In this document: positions 45,286-55,047 of the stretch, one piece after another | How positions within the stretch are numbered: the stretch's first letter is position 1 | Layout of the letters: every line of letters begins with the position of its first letter | Source: Paenibacillus profundus | GTDB lineage: Bacteria > Bacillota > Bacilli > Paenibacillales > Paenibacillaceae | Reading direction: 5' to 3' | DNA: 64,000 nt | Assembly: GCF_021369635.1 (NCBI RefSeq) | Contig: NZ_JAJNBZ010000012.1 | Span: forward strand, 62,001-126,000 | Translations under genes and position numbers: made by a program | Notes under the pieces: model-generated | The model's database searches: none | Seen by the model: the letters and a program-made list of their open reading frames with translations, nothing else | What the model was told of the DNA's origin: nothing

Positions 45286-46359
45286 CTATTCGTTGACATG
45301 TCTGCTTATAATCATTTGGAATGTCTGGATGAACCGTTCCATATCCTCATCAGTGCCTATGGACACTCTCAAATAGTTATCGATTCGGGGTTGAGCAAAA
45401 TACCGCACCAATATCCCTTCAGCCCTCAGTTCCTCTAACAGCTGCTTCGCCGGAACGGCCGGGTGGGTGATGAACACGAAGTTAGCCTTGGAATCCAACA
45501 CCTTGCATCCCAGCTCCCGCAGCTGTGTCATCGTCATTTCCCGCGTCCGGATCACTTTCTGCGTCGCCTCTTGGAAATAATCTTCGTCTTGAAATGCCGC
45601 GATCGCTCCAGATAACGCCAACCGATCGAGCGTATAGGAGTTGAACGAATTCTTTACGCGCTCCAATCCTTCAATCAGTTCTTCGCTGCCCAACGCAATT
45701 CCGACCCGCAGCCCTGCCAATGAACGGGACTTGGACAAGGTCTGAATGACCAGCAGATTCGGATACTCGGCGACGAGCCTCACCGCGGATTCCCCGCCGA
45801 AATCGATATAGGCTTCATCAATAATAACGGCACGTTCTAAGTTGTTCTCCAATACCGAACGGATAAAGTCGACCGGCACTGCTTTCGCCGTAGGGGCATT
45901 AGGGTTGGGAATGATGACTCCGCCGTTAGCCGCATGGAACGGTTCCATAGGGATATTAAACTCATCGTCAAGCGGGACTGTCTGATAGGATAGCCCATAC
46001 AAATTTGCATACACTTTATAGAAGCTGTACGTAATATCCGGGAACAAGATAGGCTCACCGGGGTTAAAGAAGGCAACAAAGGAGAAAGCCAATATTTCAT
46101 CCGAACCATTCCCGATAAACACTTGACGTTCAGATAGTCCGCATTAATCTGCAACGGTTCTTCTCAAATTATCACACGTCGGATCGGGATACAGTCGCAG
46201 ATCTGCATTTACCGCCCCTGTTATCGCTTCTAGAACTTTTGGAGATGGCGGATACGGGTTCTCATTCGTATTTAACTTTATATATTTCTTATCCCTTGGC
46301 TGTTCTCCCGGCACATATGGCACGAGTCTTGCCGTAATGCCGCTCCAATATTTACTCAT
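45286..46359 (-). pseudogene. hisC: histidinol-phosphate aminotransferase hisC with in-frame stop
   Basis: A PLP-dependent aminotransferase of 357 codons in one frame, broken only by a TAA at 46144-46146 (codon 72). Before it: [13 protein letters not shown] and [17 protein letters not shown]; after it: CGLSERQVFIGNGSDEI, then NPNAPTAKAV and the PLP lysine in TLSKSRSLAGLRVG. Intact HisC has YCGL here, so a Tyr codon has become a stop. Without readthrough the N-terminal arm with the substrate loop is lost; GTG at 46122 could restart a truncated protein. No other his gene is nearby. Confidence 0.85.
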
Positions 46360-46461
46360 GCGCCAGACCTTCCTCCCGATGTAACTCGATAACCTTCAAC
46401 CTCTATTTCGCAGACCTTGCAAGATCTTCTTCTGCACGCCGTTCATATATTCCTGCTATCA

Positions 46462-46995
46462 TTATTCCAATTCCAGCTTTATGACGCGCAACATTTCATA
46501 TCTGATGATGGAACTAAAGGGCGAAATCATCATCCAATAACGGGAAAACATCTTTTTCGCCTTCTGATTGGTGCCGTACATTCTCGTTACCGTAATCACT
46601 TGTTGAATGTCATCCCCACATAGTGACTCGATATAGAAATTCATAGCTATTTTCATGAAATTTGGCTCACGAAACGCAATAAATTCATCAGGCGTCATAG
46701 ATAAGACATTTCCATTCCACTTCCACGGCTGTCCGATGAGTCCGATAATAATTTCGTCCTCAGTCTCCTCTAATACGACCAGCCCGTCCTCGATTAATTT
46801 CTCCAAGGTTAACAATTGGTTCGGCACTCCGCGCATCGTGAACAAAATTCTCATCAACCACGATTTATTAAAATTCACATCATGCAAGAGCGAGAGAATT
46901 TTCCGTTTGCTGCCATGTATCTGCTTGCTGTTCGCCATGGAATAATCGAATTCAGGAACATACTTATCAATTAACATCAAGGATATCACCCCCAC
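46462..46995 (-). CDS. conserved hypothetical protein
   Basis: A 177-residue protein. KILSLLHDVNFNKSWLMRIL, a GLVVLEETEDEIIIGLIGQPW segment and the ending SRYWMMISPFSSIIRYEMLR resemble a family of SRPBCC-like hypothetical proteins seen in Bacillales and actinobacteria. GGGGGTGA lies close to the frame start; the ATG at MLIDKYV is an alternative start. Function unknown. Confidence 0.6.
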   Translation of the reverse strand: MGVISLMLIDKYVPEFDYSMANSKQIHGSKRKILSLLHDVNFNKSWLMRILFTMRGVPNQLLTLEKLIEDGLVVLEETEDEIIIGLIGQPWKWNGNVLSMTPDEFIAFREPNFMKIAMNFYIESLCGDDIQQVITVTRMYGTNQKAKKMFSRYWMMISPFSSIIRYEMLRVIKLELE

Positions 46996-47321
46996 TGTGA
47001 GGTTGTTTTCCGATGCGGAAATCAGCCGTTCATTTTTTTGCTATGGACTCTCCACAATGGGGAGAACAGGAGGACTGATAGTGTTCAGTTGCCCTACAAT
47101 TGGAGCGTCATCACTTACTTAATATGGGCGGTACAGTTGTACAATTCGCATTCCCAGGCTGCATCGACTTTTCTCAGTATTCCAATCTGTGCTGCCATGT
47201 CGAATAATACCTATCGTTGTTAGCATGTCGTTGTCGCTCACCTTTCTGCTTGTAAATGGACGAAGGACCGTGTATGGCGGCCCTTCATACAGCGATGCTG
47301 TTTAGATTTCGTGAGATCACG
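46996..47321. other. intergenic region
   Basis: About 325 bases with no supported gene or signal. Confidence 0.4.
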
Positions 47322-47801
47322 TTAATTCACAAATTCCTGTATCCTTTTCCCGTGTTCAAATCGTTCGGTATAACTATTTTTCGTATATTGCCCTATGACA
47401 TCTATCCAGAAGGCCTGTGCCGATTTGTTGTTCTCCAGCTGACATACTTCCCAATTACCCTGAAACGAATCAAAAGTGTATATTGCAGCTTGTCGTCCCA
47501 ATCCTGATCTCCGATATTTCTTCATAATAAAAAACTCTGCGATCGAGTAATAATCCTTATCGGGTGAACGGACTAAGCGTACAAGAACAAATCCAATATA
47601 TTTGCCTTCAAATTGGATGCAAAACGGAACTCTTCCTTCTTCACTCCAATAAGACTCTAGGTAAGGGTAATCATCAAACTGTCCGGATTCATTGACATCG
47701 CAACGAACATATTCCGAAAAATCATAAAAATAGTACTGCATCAAATTTTTAAGGATGTGTTTCTCTTCTATTTTCATTTTTTGAATAACCACACTCATCA
47801 C
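47322..47801 (-). CDS. GNAT-family N-acetyltransferase
   Basis: A 159-residue GNAT: EFFIMKKYRRSGLGRQAAIYTF holds the acetyl-CoA loop RRSGLGRQA, and VCQLENNKSAQAFWIDVIGQY follows. The size is typical for single-domain GNATs. Lone gene. Acceptor unknown. Confidence 0.82.
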   Translation of the reverse strand: MMSVVIQKMKIEEKHILKNLMQYYFYDFSEYVRCDVNESGQFDDYPYLESYWSEEGRVPFCIQFEGKYIGFVLVRLVRSPDKDYYSIAEFFIMKKYRRSGLGRQAAIYTFDSFQGNWEVCQLENNKSAQAFWIDVIGQYTKNSYTERFEHGKRIQEFVN

Positions 47802-48274
47802 ATGCTCATCCTTACTCTATTTAATAGGTTTACCTCTATTTGTAGTTATCGGGATTATCATCCATTTAGTTAATATACGTTAGAAAATAATGTAATGTTG
47901 CACTTATCTAAAAAGATCATGCTATTACTGCATCGACAGCCCCTGAAAAATTTCACTATATGCCGGTTCGTGTCTCATTGACAGGAAAAAAGCTCTTTTA
48001 GATATCGATAACTCAAAGGAACGCCGACTTCCTTCGCGGTTCTTACGAGTGTTCTCATTAGATTCATCTCTCTTCTTGATATATGTACTCAATCCAATGA
48101 CTCATATGAACGCATCATCCCCCTTTAGTTCCTGATAGTTACTTATGCCACCGAACACGCATGATCAATGCCTATACTGTCTATTTATTATGGAATACAC
48201 GGCCTGTTCTCACAAGTAATTTTTTCCTTACAGCTCTATTTCCATGATACAATACAGATGAAGGGTGAAATAGA
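47802..48274. other. intergenic region
   Basis: About 470 bases, divergent between a GNAT and a hypothetical gene. Nothing recognised beyond the GGGTGAAATAGA ribosome site before ATG 48275. Confidence 0.4.
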
Positions 48275-48790
48275 ATGTTAGTTACTATTAATCGGGAACG
48301 CTTTGACACACTGGACCCCGATGAGCTCGGCTGGGCTTGCATCGGACCGATTCTATTGCAAGTTCGCGGGAAAAATTCCGACATAAAGTCCCAGGTCTAC
48401 GCCAAGCTGACTCCCGGACAACAGGCATTGTTCATGTTCCGGGTGCTCCACGATCATGCACGGAACAGTGCGGCCGAATATTATTGCTGGATTTCTTATT
48501 TGTTGGAGGATGTGCCAACTTGGAGCGAAATCAAGCACGGATTGCTATATATCGGAGAGGAAGCATTGCTTCATCATTTGGAGGAGACTGAGCGGTATCT
48601 GGTGGAACGAAGTCGGCAGAACGGTGCTCCTTTCTCGCACGCTGCGTTACGAGATATTGAGGATGATACGGAACTTCGCACATTCATTTCCTTCAGGTAC
48701 GAACAATTTCTGGATCTCGTTCCACATGCGCATGTGCGAATGTGCTCCTATGTCCGGACACATACGGATGAATTTGTGTTATTCGAATGA
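48275..48790 (+). CDS. hypothetical protein
   Basis: A 171-residue soluble, helical, acidic protein. The start is ATG 48275 with a GGGTGAA site. KLTPGQQALFMFRVLHDHAR, YYCWISYLLEDVPTWSEIKH and RYEQFLDLVPHAHVRM are the most patterned segments; a weak likeness to DMP19-type proteins is possible. I do not recognise the family. A terminator follows at 48793. Confidence 0.55.
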   Translation: MLVTINRERFDTLDPDELGWACIGPILLQVRGKNSDIKSQVYAKLTPGQQALFMFRVLHDHARNSAAEYYCWISYLLEDVPTWSEIKHGLLYIGEEALLHHLEETERYLVERSRQNGAPFSHAALRDIEDDTELRTFISFRYEQFLDLVPHAHVRMCSYVRTHTDEFVLFE

Positions 48791-48792
48791 TA

Positions 48793-48820
48793 AAAGAGGG
48801 CCGTTGAGTCGGTCCTCTTT
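48793..48820 (+). terminator. terminator after the hypothetical gene
   Basis: AAGAGGGCCG / CGGTCCTCTT with a six-base loop is followed by TCCTTG. Confidence 0.7.
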
Positions 48821-48940
48821 CCTTGTATAGATGCTGATGCCCAACATGTATGAGTCCGGAGCATTAGCGTATTTCTCCTTTCATATTAGCTTCTGACGAA
48901 ACGTCATTCATGCCACATTCTTCAAGCGCGATGTCTAATC

Positions 48941-49129
48941 TCATTCATCACGATGCTTCGCCTGCTGAATCTCGCTGCGCAGCTGCCGGACTTCATTCTG
49001 CAGTTCATCGAGCTTCTGAACTAGCTTAGAGCGATTGATTCCATAGCTAATCGCTGCGACTAATAGAAAGAAAACAAGACCCCAGACGAGAAGCAGCATA
49101 ATTACACCGGCTGGATTCACGATATCCAT
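48941..49129 (-). CDS. small membrane-anchored coiled-coil protein
   Basis: A 62-residue protein: one membrane helix (GVIMLLLVWGLVFFLLVAAI, residues ~8-27) followed by a heptad-rich helix (LVQKLDELQNEVRQLRSEIQ). GAGGAGGGGG is before the ATG at 49129. The architecture of a short TM plus coiled coil is common in hypothetical envelope proteins. Function unknown. The DUF5316 gene is upstream on the same strand. Confidence 0.65.
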   Translation of the reverse strand: MDIVNPAGVIMLLLVWGLVFFLLVAAISYGINRSKLVQKLDELQNEVRQLRSEIQQAKHRDE

Positions 49130-49160
49130 AGTCCCCCTCCTCTTCGTTCATACTGGTCCG

Positions 49161-49451
49161 TCACTTTAGAAGCGCAAAAATGAATATTGCTACGAACAGA
49201 AACGGAATGCATGAAAGGAAGGCAACATGAATCCATCGGTTACGAGATTGTCGATCTTCATCCGTGCTGGAGCGGTCATTCGCTCTCAACCGATCCCCGC
49301 TTATAAAGGCGCCGGACAATAAAGCCCCAATCCCCAGCAAAATAACGCCGATCCATGCATTTATTTCCGCAGTCAATGCCCAACCACCGATTGCATAGGT
49401 GATGAGTGATAGAAACAGGCATGTCAGCACGGCAATTCCAAAGTAATTCAT
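49161..49451 (-). CDS. DUF5316 membrane protein
   Basis: A 96-residue protein with three membrane segments (FGIAVLTCLFLSLITYAIGG, WIGVILLGIGALLSGAFIS, CIPFLFVAIFIFALL) and the loop GDRLRANDRSSTDEDRQSRN, which matches DUF5316. ATG 49451 follows GGAGGGCGGG; the longer frame to 49502 has no site. Function unknown. Confidence 0.65.
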   Translation of the reverse strand: MNYFGIAVLTCLFLSLITYAIGGWALTAEINAWIGVILLGIGALLSGAFISGDRLRANDRSSTDEDRQSRNRWIHVAFLSCIPFLFVAIFIFALLK

Positions 49452-49689
49452 AAGCCCGCCCTCCTGCAGGACCTTTATATCCCGTATCGATGTAGGATGC
49501 ATCCCTCAAAACCGGTTCATATGTGTGACTATAGGCGTTAAGACAATGTCAAAGTGCACCTATTTCCTAATTTTTCATAGACATTATATCACAATTCAAC
49601 ATATGTAATCATATACATTTCTATAATATTGACACTCTGACATTAGTATTAGAAGAGCTGACACTTTATGAAGTATCGTGTATGCCCAC

Positions 49690-49723
49690 AAAAAAGACAT
49701 CAAGCTCCATTCGCTTGATGTCT
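49690..49723 (-). terminator. terminator after the DUF6157 gene
   Basis: On the minus strand AGACATCAAGCGAATGGAGC is the first arm and loop of a 10-bp stem that is followed by TTTTTTGT, 22 bases past the stop codon. Confidence 0.9.
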
Positions 49724-49745
49724 AAAAGCGCTTCTATTTTAACGG

Positions 49746-50165
49746 TTACTTACGAGAATTGCGCATCGCGGGCAGCAGCTTCACGCTCCCGTCATCCGTC
49801 TGCAGAAATCGTTGGTACTCCACAGATTCCATGCCGTAGATGGCGATTTTTCCTTCTGCATCATAATGAATGCCCCAGCCGAATTTCTTCGGAAGCATGG
49901 ATGCTCTCAGGCACGGATGTGGCTTGCTGAACAACTCTGCACGGAGTTCTTCCCCTCGCAGGTGGATAACCTGAGCGTCAATTCCCTTATGTCTGATATG
50001 CACTTCGAATAAAAGATCCTCATGTGTATAGTGATAGGGATGCTGCGAGAGCAGCTCGTACTGGAGAACATGAATCGGTTTCGTTGCTTTTTTGGATTCA
50101 GGCACGGTGCTGCTCGTGACCGGGCAATCCGACGCAACTCGAATGAACGTATCGGTATAGCTCAT
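49746..50165 (-). CDS. DUF6157 domain-containing protein
   Basis: A 139-residue protein. ATG 50165 follows GGGAGGAAAG. MSYTDTFIRVASDCPVT, IHVLQYELLSQHPYHYTHED, FSKPHPCLRASMLPKKFGWG and IHYDAEGKIAIYGMES span almost the whole DUF6157 family. Function unknown. It is downstream of bshB2 on the same strand. Confidence 0.75.
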   Translation of the reverse strand: MSYTDTFIRVASDCPVTSSTVPESKKATKPIHVLQYELLSQHPYHYTHEDLLFEVHIRHKGIDAQVIHLRGEELRAELFSKPHPCLRASMLPKKFGWGIHYDAEGKIAIYGMESVEYQRFLQTDDGSVKLLPAMRNSRK

Positions 50166-50201
50166 AGTCTCTTTCCTCCCAACCACTTGTTAAAAAAAAA
50201 T

Positions 50202-50858
50202 TCATTCGTTAAAACGATACTCCCAAAACGGTTCCCTGCTGTACTTCTCACGGAATATCGGGTCATCCAATGTGCCTTTGCCCAGCAAATGCTGCACTTG
50301 CGATTGATGCGCATGTATGGCATGAATTTTCTGCTCCACATACTCGCTGACATCATGAACTGAGTCCGGCTGTCCCAGAAGCTTCTCCCGGCCTGTTGCG
50401 ATAGCAATGCAATGGACTGTAGGCCGCTTGTGCGCCGGTATGCGCTTCACTGCGCGAATAACGGCAGCACCGGTCGCATCATGATCGGGATGGACGCTAT
50501 ACCCTGGGTAAAAGGTATAAATGAGAGAAGGCTCCAACTCCGAAATCAACCTCTCGATTCTGTCGGCGAGCTTCTCTTGGTCTTCAAACTCGATCGTTTT
50601 ATCATGATATCCCCACATGCGCACATCCTGGATGCCGATTCGGCGGCAGGCCTCTTCCAGCTCCTGCTTGCGAATAATCGGCAGGGTCACCCGATTCGCG
50701 AACGGAGGGTTGCCCATGTTCCGCCCCATCTCCCCCAATGTCAAGCAGACATAAGTTACAGGCGTGCCATTATGAATATGTCTGGCTAAAGTACCCGCAA
50801 TGATCCCTTCATCATCCGGATGCGGCAGCAAGACGACAATATGACGTTGTCTTTCCAT
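50202..50858 (-). CDS. bshB2: bacillithiol biosynthesis deacetylase BshB2
   Basis: A 218-residue PIG-L/LmbE-type zinc deacetylase. The metal-binding HPDDEG is at residues ~12-17, and HPDHDATGAAV near residue 125 gives the third ligand. B. subtilis BshB2 (YojG) removes acetyl from GlcNAc-malate in bacillithiol synthesis. ATG 50858 with GAAGGGA upstream is preferred. The yojF homologue precedes it by 25 bases, exactly the B. subtilis order, which supports the assignment over a generic PIG-L enzyme. Confidence 0.85.
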   Translation of the reverse strand: MERQRHIVVLLPHPDDEGIIAGTLARHIHNGTPVTYVCLTLGEMGRNMGNPPFANRVTLPIIRKQELEEACRRIGIQDVRMWGYHDKTIEFEDQEKLADRIERLISELEPSLIYTFYPGYSVHPDHDATGAAVIRAVKRIPAHKRPTVHCIAIATGREKLLGQPDSVHDVSEYVEQKIHAIHAHQSQVQHLLGKGTLDDPIFREKYSREPFWEYRFNE

Positions 50859-50883
50859 GTGAAGTCCCTTCTTCCCTGTCCTA

Positions 50884-51228
50884 TTAAAATGGTTCAACAC
50901 TTAACTGCAGACTGACAATCAGTCTGCCTTGCTGATCATGACCTGCCATAATGAGCCGATTCGGCTCGTTCTCGTCCCAATGTGTCAAGCCTTCTGCATA
51001 CACCCATCCCTCTGGTGTCTTGAGTCCGACCCGATAGGGGCCTTGACCTGCAATCGTACCGTGTGAATAGCGGATGACCGCATTGCTGATGAAGGCGGAA
51101 GCTGTAATCTTGGACTTGTCGCGATGAGACGCATAAGCCCCTGTCGTCATTTCGAGATGGAGATATAAGGGGCGGTCCTGCAATGTCTGTAGAACACGCT
51201 GCACACTTTCTGATTGTATCAACTGCAT
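50884..51228 (-). CDS. yojF: YojF-family (DUF1806) protein
   Basis: A 114-residue protein with DUF1806 features: VQRVLQTLQDRPLYLHLEMT, ASAFISNAVIRYSHGTI and PEGWVYAEGLTHWD. It always sits next to bshB2 in Bacillales and its function is unknown. A terminator-like hairpin lies between it and the frameshifted MFS gene upstream. Confidence 0.85.
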   Translation of the reverse strand: MQLIQSESVQRVLQTLQDRPLYLHLEMTTGAYASHRDKSKITASAFISNAVIRYSHGTIAGQGPYRVGLKTPEGWVYAEGLTHWDENEPNRLIMAGHDQQGRLIVSLQLSVEPF

Positions 51229-51253
51229 GATTCATTCCCCCAAGACATGGAAT

Positions 51254-51286
51254 AGCCCCTTGCCAATAGCATAGGCACAAGGGGCT
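51254..51286. terminator. hairpin between the MFS gene and yojF
   Basis: AGCCCCTTG / CAAGGGGCT with inner CC/GG pairs forms a long stem between the MFS end and yojF. It probably ends the MFS transcript. Confidence 0.6.
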
Positions 51287-51453
51287 CTCATATTTATTGC
51301 TTTGCCGAATCTGCATCGACTATGCATTAATTTGCACCAATTGATTTCAGTTTACCTGAAAATCAGTGAGATGGAAAGCGGTCTTTGCAAACTGGAACGA
51401 TTATGCTTGATTGGTTACGCGTTAAACAAAGGGGCTCATTTCATGATACGCCA

Positions 51454-52700
51454 TTATACCTCGGCATTCGCACTCTTCTTCTGCTCTGCTTCTTGATAAG
51501 CTTCTTTGTTTGAGCGTATACATAAGACAAGTCCTAGCAGATACACAACTGCTCCAAAACCGTACGTTCTGCAGGGAAGCCTCCCAGCCTTTCAATCAGC
51601 CAACCCGCAGCTCCGGGACCCAGCATTTGCCCGACCGCATAGAACACGGATATGAACCCGATCGCTACCGATACGTACTTCGGACTGACCTGCTGTGACG
51701 CTTTTACCTGAATTAAAGCAATCAATCCTCCCAATGTAGAACCCCATATGGCGGCAGAGATGAAGAAGCTAACGGCATTCGGAAGCAGAATCGGAATGAT
51801 ATCTCCTGCCGCCGCACAGGCCAGCGCAATCACGAGCGCTTTATTTACACCGATGCGATCCGATACGATTCCCCAGATGGGGCCGCCGACAATGGAACAG
51901 ATGCCGGCTGCGGCAAAGGCTGTTCCTGCAGTCGCATCGGAGTAGCCGTGGGCCTTCATATAACCCGTTTGATATAAATTGGGGACCAGATAGGCGACCC
52001 CTATCGCAAAATAAAGCCATGCGATTTTCATTAAAGGTTTGTTGCGGAGCCACTTTGGCTTTTCTTGTTCTTGACCGGCGCTGTGGCCAGCAGCTTGCGG
52101 GTTGCTCAGAACGAACATCGCAATGAGAACGACCGCTAACGAAATGATGCCGAAGCAGATCCATACGGCTCGCCAGCCCAGATCGGGAAATTGCCGGATA
52201 AGGAGGGGGACGAGGACACCGCTCATAAGCATTCCGATCCCGGCTCCACTCAGCAGCAATCCCAATACTGCGCCTCTTTTGTCAGGGAACCACCCGATTG
52301 TGAGTGACATTAACGGAGTAAATACGAGCGCGCTTCCTGCGCCGGTAATAATCATGAACAAGGAAGCCCATACGAACGAGGGCGCGCCAGCCAGCCCGAA
52401 CAGGCCGATTGCGACCAGCCAGCCTCCTGCTACCAAGACCACCTTCGCTCCCCAACGCACCGCTACGACCCCAGATAGGCCAACCGTTAGCAAATATCCC
52501 AAAAACATAAACGTTCCCAGCATTCCAGACTGAGAATAAGATAAGGACAACCCTTCTTGCATATACGGCAGCACCGCGCCCAAGGCAACCCGTGCCAATC
52601 CGGTCGTTGCGATGACCAGCAGCATGCCGATACCGACGATGAGCCAAAATTGACCTTGCTCCGGTTCCCTTTGTGACTTCACAGTTGGGGATTTCCCCAT
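51454..52700 (-). pseudogene. MFS transporter with a frameshift near the 3' end
   Basis: A YbfB-like MFS permease. The first 380 codons give eleven to twelve membrane helices including RWGAKVVLV (motif A-like) and the last complete block PGAAGWLIERLGGFPAE. There the frame breaks (around 51580) and ends at 51534; the sequence continues in another frame as YGFGAVVYLLGLVLCI and ends SANAEV at 51454. The lost last helix makes the protein probably inactive. It is 36 bases after a Fur-controlled siderophore-binding protein gene, so it was probably an iron-regulated siderophore-related transporter. Confidence 0.8.
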
Positions 52701-52736
52701 TTTCGCTCACCTCTCTTTATGCGCAACTCCAAGCAA

Positions 52737-53750
52737 TTATGACTTCGTCTTCTGCAATATATCGCTTGCGATTTGCTCCAACACGACCTTCTTGCCCAAG
52801 GCTGTAAACGCCTCGTTATAATTTTGTCTGCTCGTCATCCGATAGACGTTCCCGCTCTGCACTGCTGTTAATCCTGCCCACAGCTTGCTATCCTCCAACA
52901 CATTGCTTTCGCTCTCGAACAATAGAATCAGATGATCTGGATTGAGCGACGACAGTCCTTCCAAGCTAGTCACCTTGCCTCCCCAACCATCTGGATCCGG
53001 TGTCCCCGGCGCTTTTGGGAGCTTGATATCATTGAAGATCATGTCTGCCACTCCTGTGCTAGAATAAATGCGGATTTCTTTGGGAGTCGCTTCGATAACC
53101 GCAAACGTTTCATCCTTAGTTACCGCTGTAATTTGATCATGCAGCTGCTGCGCGCGATCGTCATACTCTTTCATCCATGCTTCCATGTCCTGCTTCTTGT
53201 CGAACACCTCCGCTACAAAGGCAAAACGCTCGCGGAAGGCGTTGAAACCGTATGGAACCGCCACGGTCGGAGCGATTTTTTGCAGCTCTTCGTACAGTTT
53301 ATCCTGCGTCGGTCCCGCCAATATCAGATCGGGCTCGGCCGCAGCAACAGCTTCTATGTTCACAGGGGTTTGGAACCAACCGGCAATTTTCAAGTCCCCT
53401 TTCAGCTTTTCTTTCAAATTTGGAGTCATTTCAAGCGGATTGGCCATATCCGTATTTCCGGTCAGGATAGGCTGATAGCCCAAAATCAGCAGTTCCTCTG
53501 TGGAGCCTGATATATCCGCAATCCGCAGCGGATGCGCAGGGATTTCAACTTCGCCTTTAGCATCCTTCACTATGCGGGTCTGGGGCGTCTGTTCTGCGCC
53601 AGCCGCAGCCTGCTTTGTATTTTGGTCCGCTGCATCCGATGAAGCGGCTTCTTTTGCCTCGTTTTGATTGACACTCCCTCCACATCCGAACAACGCAATC
53701 GACAAGAGAACAAGTGTTAAAAATACAACCTCTTTTTTGATCTGAAACAT
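52737..53750 (-). CDS. iron-siderophore ABC transporter substrate-binding lipoprotein
   Basis: A 337-residue lipoprotein: signal peptide with lipobox Cys23 (ALFGC) and a class III binding fold. Typical blocks are LRIADISGSTEELLILGYQP, AEPDLILAGPTQDKLYEEL and LSSLNPDHLILLFESES. It should bind a ferri-siderophore at the cell surface. A perfect Fur box is 22 bases upstream of the start. The permease and ATPase are not in this cluster. The exact siderophore is unknown. Confidence 0.87.
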   Translation of the reverse strand: MFQIKKEVVFLTLVLLSIALFGCGGSVNQNEAKEAASSDAADQNTKQAAAGAEQTPQTRIVKDAKGEVEIPAHPLRIADISGSTEELLILGYQPILTGNTDMANPLEMTPNLKEKLKGDLKIAGWFQTPVNIEAVAAAEPDLILAGPTQDKLYEELQKIAPTVAVPYGFNAFRERFAFVAEVFDKKQDMEAWMKEYDDRAQQLHDQITAVTKDETFAVIEATPKEIRIYSSTGVADMIFNDIKLPKAPGTPDPDGWGGKVTSLEGLSSLNPDHLILLFESESNVLEDSKLWAGLTAVQSGNVYRMTSRQNYNEAFTALGKKVVLEQIASDILQKTKS

Positions 53751-53771
53751 ACTCCATCTCCCTTTGCATAT

Positions 53772-53786
53772 TGATAATGATTATCA
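53772..53786 (-). promoter_or_regulatory. Fur box upstream of the siderophore-binding protein
   Basis: TGATAATGATTATCA is a perfect 7-1-7 Fur box, 22 bases before the start codon. Confidence 0.92.
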
Positions 53787-53888
53787 TTTGTATAGTTGAC
53801 ATGATACGCTTCCTTATGTGAGGCTACTACCGTCAGACGGATAGGAATACGGCCCAGCGGATTTTTTGCCTAATGGAAAAGAAATAAA

Positions 53889-53920
53889 AACGCCAGGACC
53901 TAATCGTCCTGACGTTGATG
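53889..53920 (-). terminator. terminator after the PchR-like regulator
   Basis: On the minus strand AACGTCAGGACGATTAGGTC is the first arm and loop, closing with CTGGCGTTTTTATTT. Confidence 0.75.
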
Positions 53921-53944
53921 AAGATAGTGCGCAGTTGAGATGAT

Positions 53945-54919
53945 CTATTGTCTGCGGAGCAGCTCGGAAGGATTGATTCCGAATTTTTTGCGGAACGCTT
54001 CGGAAAAATGACTCAGATTGGCATAACCAACCTGCCCCGCCGTCTGCGTAACGTTCATTTCTCCACTGAGGAGCAGCTTCATCGCATGCTCCATTCGTTT
54101 GTCACGTAAATATCCGAACACGGTCGTGCCGAAATGTTCCTTGAACCCGATCTTCAGCTTGAAATCGTTCAAGCCAACCATGCGGGACAATTCCAATAGC
54201 GACGGAGGGCAATCCATACGCTGCAGCAAAATATGACCGGCTTCGCGGATTTTGTCCAGATCGCTCTTCGAGAGGCGCGCCAAGCTCTTATCCTGCTCTT
54301 GCTCGAACAGAAACGTCTGAAAATGGATGCCGAGCAATTCTAGCGCTTTGCCCTCTAAATAGAGCCGCCGCGCCGTATGATGAAACGGACAGTCGAGCAT
54401 CTGCTGCACAATATACGAGACCTGCGGATCAATGGGCTTTTGAAATTTGCGGAACGCCCGGCTGCCAAGCACTCCTGTAAAATTCCGGCTCCCTCTCGGC
54501 TCATCTCCCAAGAATCGGTGGAACAATTGGAGCGGAATGCCCACCGCCACCGAACGCATGGGAGAACGTTCATCGTACTCGAACGCGGCGTCGAACCGCT
54601 CCATGAAATGCAAGTAGCAGGTGCCTGCCGATAGCTCATGCCGTTCACCAGACACGCACACTTCACCGGCGCCCTCTAGACAGAAGCTAAGCTCCACCAT
54701 AGCCGCCTCGGACGAAAACCGAAAGGCGTGATTTGCCGACAAGCGATAATCCGCGTATACGATTTCCATGCCGGAATGCGTCACCAGCCGCTGGATGACC
54801 CCGTCACCGATCGGCTCGTGAACCGGAAGCTGTGCGGATGCTTCAGCAATTGGCCGCGATACATGCAGCCCTTGCAAATATTGATTATAAATATCGTGAA
54901 TGCTTGTGGTATTCATCAT
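53945..54919 (-). CDS. PchR-like AraC-family siderophore-linked regulator
   Basis: A 324-residue AraC-type regulator. The N-terminal cupin-like half (AMVELSFCLEGAGEVCVSGE, FDAAFEYDERSPMRSVAVGI) resembles PchR-type siderophore sensors. The C-terminal ~100 residues are the double helix-turn-helix (SRMVGLNDFKLKIGFKEHFG, then QVGYANLSHFSEAFRKKFGI). A Fur-like box lies upstream. It is in the same orientation as the siderophore-binding protein and probably activates it. The signal molecule is inferred. Confidence 0.83.
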   Translation of the reverse strand: MMNTTSIHDIYNQYLQGLHVSRPIAEASAQLPVHEPIGDGVIQRLVTHSGMEIVYADYRLSANHAFRFSSEAAMVELSFCLEGAGEVCVSGERHELSAGTCYLHFMERFDAAFEYDERSPMRSVAVGIPLQLFHRFLGDEPRGSRNFTGVLGSRAFRKFQKPIDPQVSYIVQQMLDCPFHHTARRLYLEGKALELLGIHFQTFLFEQEQDKSLARLSKSDLDKIREAGHILLQRMDCPPSLLELSRMVGLNDFKLKIGFKEHFGTTVFGYLRDKRMEHAMKLLLSGEMNVTQTAGQVGYANLSHFSEAFRKKFGINPSELLRRQ

Positions 54920-54972
54920 GTATAACTCCTGCCCGTATTCTCTTAAGCCTTGTCTTCATGACAAGAACTAAG

Positions 54973-54987
54973 TGAGAATAATTCTCA
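54973..54987 (-). promoter_or_regulatory. Fur-like box upstream of the PchR-like regulator
   Basis: TGAGAATAATTCTCA is a perfect 7-1-7 inverted repeat with two symmetric changes from consensus, 54 bases before the start. Confidence 0.75.
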
Positions 54988-55047
54988 ATGTATCTATTAT
55001 AGAATAAGGTCCGCAAGCAATCAATACTTTGTGTGCCTACAGGCTAC

